Origin: Pseudanabaena sp. 'Roaring Creek'
Lineage (GTDB): Bacteria > Cyanobacteriota > Cyanobacteriia > Pseudanabaenales > Pseudanabaenaceae
Direction of reading: 5' to 3'
Assembly: GCF_001402795.1 (NCBI RefSeq)
Contig: NZ_LIRE01000215.1
Location: 1-35,834, forward strand
DNA: 35,834 nt
Below the pieces are notes generated by a model. That model ran no database searches and was not told where the DNA came from. It saw only the letters and a program-made list of their open reading frames with translations. A program made the translations under genes and the position numbers. How positions within the stretch are numbered: position 1 is the first letter of the stretch; each line of letters opens with the position of its first letter. This document shows positions 32,834-35,834 of this stretch, piece after piece.

Positions 32834-34126
32834 GTGCGTATTTTTACAATTCTTTGGAGCGGGCAGATGGCTTCGGCGATTGGGACAGAGATGACCCAAT
32901 TTGCACTCACCATCTGGATTTGGCAGATGACTCAGCAAACCACAGCGATCGCGCTCCTCAGTTTCTTTTTTCTGCTCCCCCAAATAGCGATCGCTCTATT
33001 CGCAGGGTTAATTATCGATCGCTTCAATCGTCAATATCTGATGATTTTTAGCGATGTGGGGGTCGCTCTATGTACGGTTTTAATTGGATTGCTTTACGCA
33101 ACGCAAAACCTCCATCTCTGGCATCTATATTCCTTAGCAGTCATCTATGGCTGCTGTGGGCAGATACAAGGGCTAGCTTTTTCCGCATCGATTTCATCCA
33201 TCGTGCCTCAGCAGCACTACGCCCGCGTGAGTAGCATGAGAACGCTGATCAACTACAGTTCGGCAATTATCGCACCCGCGCTTGTCGGTGCACTCTATCC
33301 CGCGATCGGCTTGATTGGCATCATTGCGATCGACCTCACAACTTTTTTAATCGGCATTGGGACGGTGCTCATGGTACGCATTCCCCAACTAGAAAGCCAA
33401 GAAACTATGGAAATCAATCGCAAAACGATCGGACAGCAATTGTTTTGGGGGATTAATTACATCCTCGCCAGACCGAGTCTATTGGCAATGACCGTTACTT
33501 TTTGTTTGTTTCTGTTTACCTACCACATGGTGGAAACCTTATATCAACCCATGATCCTTGCGCGTACTAATGGAAGTACTCAGATATTGAGTATGGTTGT
33601 GACTGCGGCAGGTATAGGCGGTGTTGTGGGAGGGGCGACCTTGAGCGTTTTCGGGGGCTTTAAACGCCAAATTCGCGGGATGATCGTCGGATTTATCGGC
33701 GTGGGGCTCGGCAGTTGCGTCCTAGGTCTGGGACAAACGCCTTGGATTTGGATTGGAGCCCATTTCTTCGCCGCCTTTAGTGTTCCTCTAACCTATAGTT
33801 CCAGTTATGCCGTCTGGTATGCCAAAGTACAGCCTGAGGTGCAAGGACGAGTGCTAGCATCAGCCCATGCATTGGGATTGGTAGTTGGCGCATTTGCGAG
33901 CCTAATCGCGGGAGTATTAGCCGATCGCATTTTTGAACCCGCCATGAATTCTGGGAGCCTCTTTGCCACCATATTTACGCCCATTATTGGCATAGGTAAA
34001 GGTTCAGGAATTGCCCTATTGGTGACGATCGCCTCCCTTTTAATGGTCGCAATTGGGGTAATTAGTTATAAATTCCCTCCGCTCCGCAACGCGGAAGATT
34101 TACTTCCAGACCACGGTCAATCGTAA
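32834..34126 (+). CDS. MFS transporter, EntS/DHA3-like exporter
   Basis: This 430-residue membrane protein has about 12 hydrophobic segments. The start motif IFTILWSGQMASAIGTEMTQ and the LIIDRFNRQYLMIFSDVG loop (MFS signature between helices 2 and 3) match the DHA3 or MFS_3 branch, to which EntS (enterobactin exporter) and macrolide efflux pumps belong. It would sit in the inner membrane and use the proton gradient. The GTG at 32834 is chosen because the first conserved helix starts right there; the next ATG (32867) would cut it. It is divergent from the biosynthetic genes and lies inside the cluster, so export of the product is the likely role. The substrate is not shown by the sequence. A MITE-like element follows the stop by 14 bp. 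Confidence 0.88.
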   Translation: MRIFTILWSGQMASAIGTEMTQFALTIWIWQMTQQTTAIALLSFFFLLPQIAIALFAGLIIDRFNRQYLMIFSDVGVALCTVLIGLLYATQNLHLWHLYSLAVIYGCCGQIQGLAFSASISSIVPQQHYARVSSMRTLINYSSAIIAPALVGALYPAIGLIGIIAIDLTTFLIGIGTVLMVRIPQLESQETMEINRKTIGQQLFWGINYILARPSLLAMTVTFCLFLFTYHMVETLYQPMILARTNGSTQILSMVVTAAGIGGVVGGATLSVFGGFKRQIRGMIVGFIGVGLGSCVLGLGQTPWIWIGAHFFAAFSVPLTYSSSYAVWYAKVQPEVQGRVLASAHALGLVVGAFASLIAGVLADRIFEPAMNSGSLFATIFTPIIGIGKGSGIALLVTIASLLMVAIGVISYKFPPLRNAEDLLPDHGQS

Positions 34127-34140
34127 TAATACGAAGTTAA

Positions 34141-34283
34141 GAAACCATTTAAGAATTCACTAGATCCCCCCCAGCCCCCCTTAAAAAGCAGGGGGGAGAA
34201 TTCAATTCTTCCCCCTTTTTAAGGGGGATAGAGGGGGATCTCTTAGATTTTGTGACCGCAAAAAGTGATTCTTAAATGGTTTC
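34141..34283. mobile_element. MITE-like element of about 143 bp
   Basis: Terminal inverted repeats of about 20 bp (GAAACCATTTAAGAATTCAC at 34141 and its complement ending 34283, one extra base in the left copy) enclose a large inner palindrome with runs of C and G (34162-34241, AGATCCCCCC...GGGGGATCT). There is no ORF. The flanking TAA on both sides (34138-34140 and 34284-34286) could be a target duplication. The C-rich/G-rich inner repeat is a type common in cyanobacterial genomes. Confidence 0.75.
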
Positions 34284-34308
34284 TAAGAAATGGCGTAGCC
34301 ATTTCTTA
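34284..34308. repeat. Small hairpin repeat next to the MITE
   Basis: TAAGAAATGGC (34284-34294), loop GTA and the exact complement (34298-34308). It has the same AAATGGC apex as the hairpins at 3202, 27194 and 27243. Confidence 0.7.
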
Positions 34309-34351
34309 ATTTGAAAACCCTTATACCAATCCACGAAAGTGTTGTCACATT

Positions 34352-34385
34352 GTTATACCAATTCACGTTCGTGAATTGGTATAAC
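34352..34385. terminator. Perfect palindrome after the salicylate-synthase gene
   Basis: GTTATACCAATTCACG (34352-34367) pairs exactly with 34370-34385. It lies about 40 bp past the stop of the minus-strand gene and downstream of the convergent exporter gene. It may terminate both transcripts, but no T-run is visible. The GTTATACCAATT word also forms part of the palindrome at 3249-3312. Confidence 0.55.
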
Positions 34386-34423
34386 AGAGAGAGTTGCATA
34401 ACCTGCGACTCTCTCAGACGAAG

Positions 34424-35791
34424 CTACTTGAGAACTAAATTGGTCAACATCGTATTCATTTTATTGACAGATTCCACATACTCACTTTCGGGTATCGACT
34501 CCGCCACAATACCTGCGCCAGCATTAAAACAGATTGATTCATCGTACTGATAGGCGGAGCGAATCGCGATCGCGAGATCCGCAGTTCCGTGACTGTCCAC
34601 CCAGCCGATTCCACCAGCATACAAACCTCTGGGCTCGGCTTCTAAGCGATCGATCCATGCCAAAGCATTCTGTTTATCGATGCCCGAAACCGTAATGCCT
34701 GGAAATAGGACTTTTAAGGCATCCCATAGCGTTTTTTCGGGTTTCAACTCGCCACCAACGCGAGAGGAAAGATGTTGCACGCAGCGATATTGTTTGACCT
34801 GCATGAAATCAAAAACCTTCACCGTTTCAGGGATGCAAAACTCACCGATCTCATCTTGGGCAAGCCAAATAGATAGGGCATGTTCCTTGACCTCCTTCGC
34901 ATCGGTAAATAGTTCGCGGTTTAACTGTTGATCTCGAGCGAGATCTTCTGAGCGGGGACGGGTGCCTGCTAAGGGGTTAGTGATGACAAAGCGATCGCGA
35001 TCTACGGTCATCAAAATCTCTGGACTGAAACCGACCGCACTCACATTGTCCATCTGGAAACAGTAGGAACGGACAGAATTATTGCTTTGAGAACCAAGAC
35101 AATAGGTTCCTAGTAAATCCATTTCGCCTTTCACCTTGACAGAGCGCGAAAGAATCGCCTTATGCAAATGTCCTTCCCGAATTGCTTGGATCAATTTGCT
35201 TACCTGCGTCTGATAGTATTCGCGATCGGCAAAATCAACAACAGGGGGAGTAGCCTTATAGCTACGCAGTGGCGCATCGATAGACAGAGCTTCAAGGATT
35301 TTCGTAATGGGCTTCACGCTTCTGATCCGAATGCCGCGATCGGTAATATGCAGTTCTGTCTCAGGAATGAAAAAATTGAGTAGCGGCTGTTGAATTGCCT
35401 TGGTATAGGGTGAATAAAACCTCGCCATGTCAAAACTAACGTAGCCATAGGCAGTCCAATTTTCGATTGGTAAAGAGGCTAGAGCCGATTCCACCTGTTT
35501 GAGCGGATCGGTAATCGGTTGAGACTGGGTTTGCCCCATATAAGTACAGGTCACCGCTTCCGTACTTACCGAAATACTCCCTAGGGTGTTTCCCGCAATC
35601 CGAGTTTCGCGATCGCCTTGATACAACATATAGCTCGAAAAAAGACCGAAATCCAAGAGATTCTGCAATAGGCATTGCGGATCCTTGGGTGAGGGGACAA
35701 ACAACTCATGATAAATAACAGATTGAGTAGCAGATTGAGTAGTAGATTGAGCAGCAGCCTGAGTATCGGCTTGAGTAGCAATTGGAGACAT
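34424..35791 (-). CDS. Chorismate-utilising enzyme, probable salicylate synthase
   Basis: This 455-residue protein belongs to the anthranilate synthase I/isochorismate synthase superfamily and is most like the Irp9/YbtS/MbtI salicylate synthases, which turn chorismate into isochorismate and then salicylate with Mg. Visible are HKAILSRSV with the presumed general base Lys211, VGFSPEILM, the NPLAGTRPR motif (272-280), DAKEVKEHALS with Glu300/Glu303, VQHLSSRV (His340), LFPGITVSGIDK, EPRGLYAGGIGW and NAGAGIVAES. The AGT (not AGS) and VQHL motifs favour salicylate synthase over a menaquinone-type isochorismate synthase, which remains the main alternative. Residues 5-24 are a 12-bp tandem repeat encoding TQxx units, likely disordered. 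It is close to the right edge, so its upstream neighbours are not seen. It convergently faces the exporter gene. Confidence 0.8.
   Translation of the reverse strand: MSPIATQADTQAAAQSTTQSATQSVIYHELFVPSPKDPQCLLQNLLDFGLFSSYMLYQGDRETRIAGNTLGSISVSTEAVTCTYMGQTQSQPITDPLKQVESALASLPIENWTAYGYVSFDMARFYSPYTKAIQQPLLNFFIPETELHITDRGIRIRSVKPITKILEALSIDAPLRSYKATPPVVDFADREYYQTQVSKLIQAIREGHLHKAILSRSVKVKGEMDLLGTYCLGSQSNNSVRSYCFQMDNVSAVGFSPEILMTVDRDRFVITNPLAGTRPRSEDLARDQQLNRELFTDAKEVKEHALSIWLAQDEIGEFCIPETVKVFDFMQVKQYRCVQHLSSRVGGELKPEKTLWDALKVLFPGITVSGIDKQNALAWIDRLEAEPRGLYAGGIGWVDSHGTADLAIAIRSAYQYDESICFNAGAGIVAESIPESEYVESVNKMNTMLTNLVLK
35720..35779. repeat. 12-bp tandem repeat x5 in salicylate-synthase N-terminus
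   Basis: Five units of the form AGATTGAGTAGC encode residues 5-24 (TQxx or AQxx repeats). The array starts 12 bp after the ATG and is in frame. Confidence 0.9.
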
Positions 35792-35834
35792 GGATAAATA
35801 CCTAAATACTTAAAATTAAAGAATGGGTGGGAAT

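Noticed and set aside
32809-33051. 80-codon frame overlapping the exporter start
   Set aside because: It lies in a different frame from the exporter, which has strong MFS motifs over the same DNA.
22383-35779. Sequencing or assembly error as the source of the 12-bp arrays
   Set aside because: All arrays keep frame, and units carry scattered base differences. An assembly artefact would more likely give exact copies and broken frames.
34424-35791. Menaquinone/phylloquinone isochorismate synthase (MenF) as the identity of the chorismate enzyme
   Set aside because: The AGTRPR, VQHL and TVSGIDK motifs are closer to salicylate synthases, and it lies in the NRPS/PKS cluster. It is kept only as the main alternative.

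Overview
The window looks like chromosomal DNA of a cyanobacterium. The octamer GCGATCGC (HIP1) and its core CGATCG recur in almost every gene, the first gene is a cyanobacterial AbrB-type regulator, and the housekeeping genes have a cyanobacterial character. Dispersed perfect palindromes fill many intergenic gaps, as in Pseudanabaena-like genomes. The genus is a guess.

Left half (1-14,520), mostly core genes: cyAbrB regulator (+), TatD hydrolase (+), cysteine desulfurase (+), a degenerate universal stress protein (-), polynucleotide phosphorylase (+), an AT-rich gene with cold-shock-like N-terminal repeats and a nuclease-like C-terminus (+), a NurA-type nuclease (+), hisB (-), a type II P-type ATPase (+) and a membrane GTPase with a DUF697-like region (+). 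Long hairpins separate several of these; the ones after pnp and between nurA and hisB look like terminators.

Middle (14,520-16,500): an AT-rich island without HIP1 that holds an overlapping DUF6978-like/DUF1828-like gene pair and a small Cys-rich protein. It looks like a defence or toxin-antitoxin type insertion.

Right half (16,499-35,791): a hybrid non-ribosomal peptide/polyketide cluster, read mainly on the minus strand. In transcription order it has a chorismate-utilising enzyme of the salicylate-synthase type, a divergent EntS-like MFS exporter on the plus strand, a KAS III-like protein fused to a carrier domain, an NRPS (TubC-type docking, heterocyclisation Cy, adenylation with a cysteine-like pocket, PCP), a PKS (KS-AT-KR-ACP, malonyl type), a stand-alone luciferase-like monooxygenase, and an NRPS (C-A-PCP-C) with a Lys-like pocket and an unpaired terminal C domain. 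Read together, these suggest a salicyl-thiazoline chain extended by one reduced, possibly hydroxylated malonate unit and one amino acid, then released by the terminal C domain. That architecture resembles phenolate siderophores or metallophores (yersiniabactin, pyochelin and anachelin type). The product is an inference. No aryl-AMP ligase, thioesterase, phosphopantetheinyl transferase or TonB receptor is visible, and the window ends 43 bp beyond the salicylate-synthase start.

Two patterns run through the cluster. At least nine in-frame 12-bp tandem arrays lie in linkers or loops of four biosynthetic genes. A palindrome family is shared between the cluster and the core-gene region, including near-identical copies at 3.4 and 27.2 kb, and a MITE-like element of about 143 bp follows the exporter gene.
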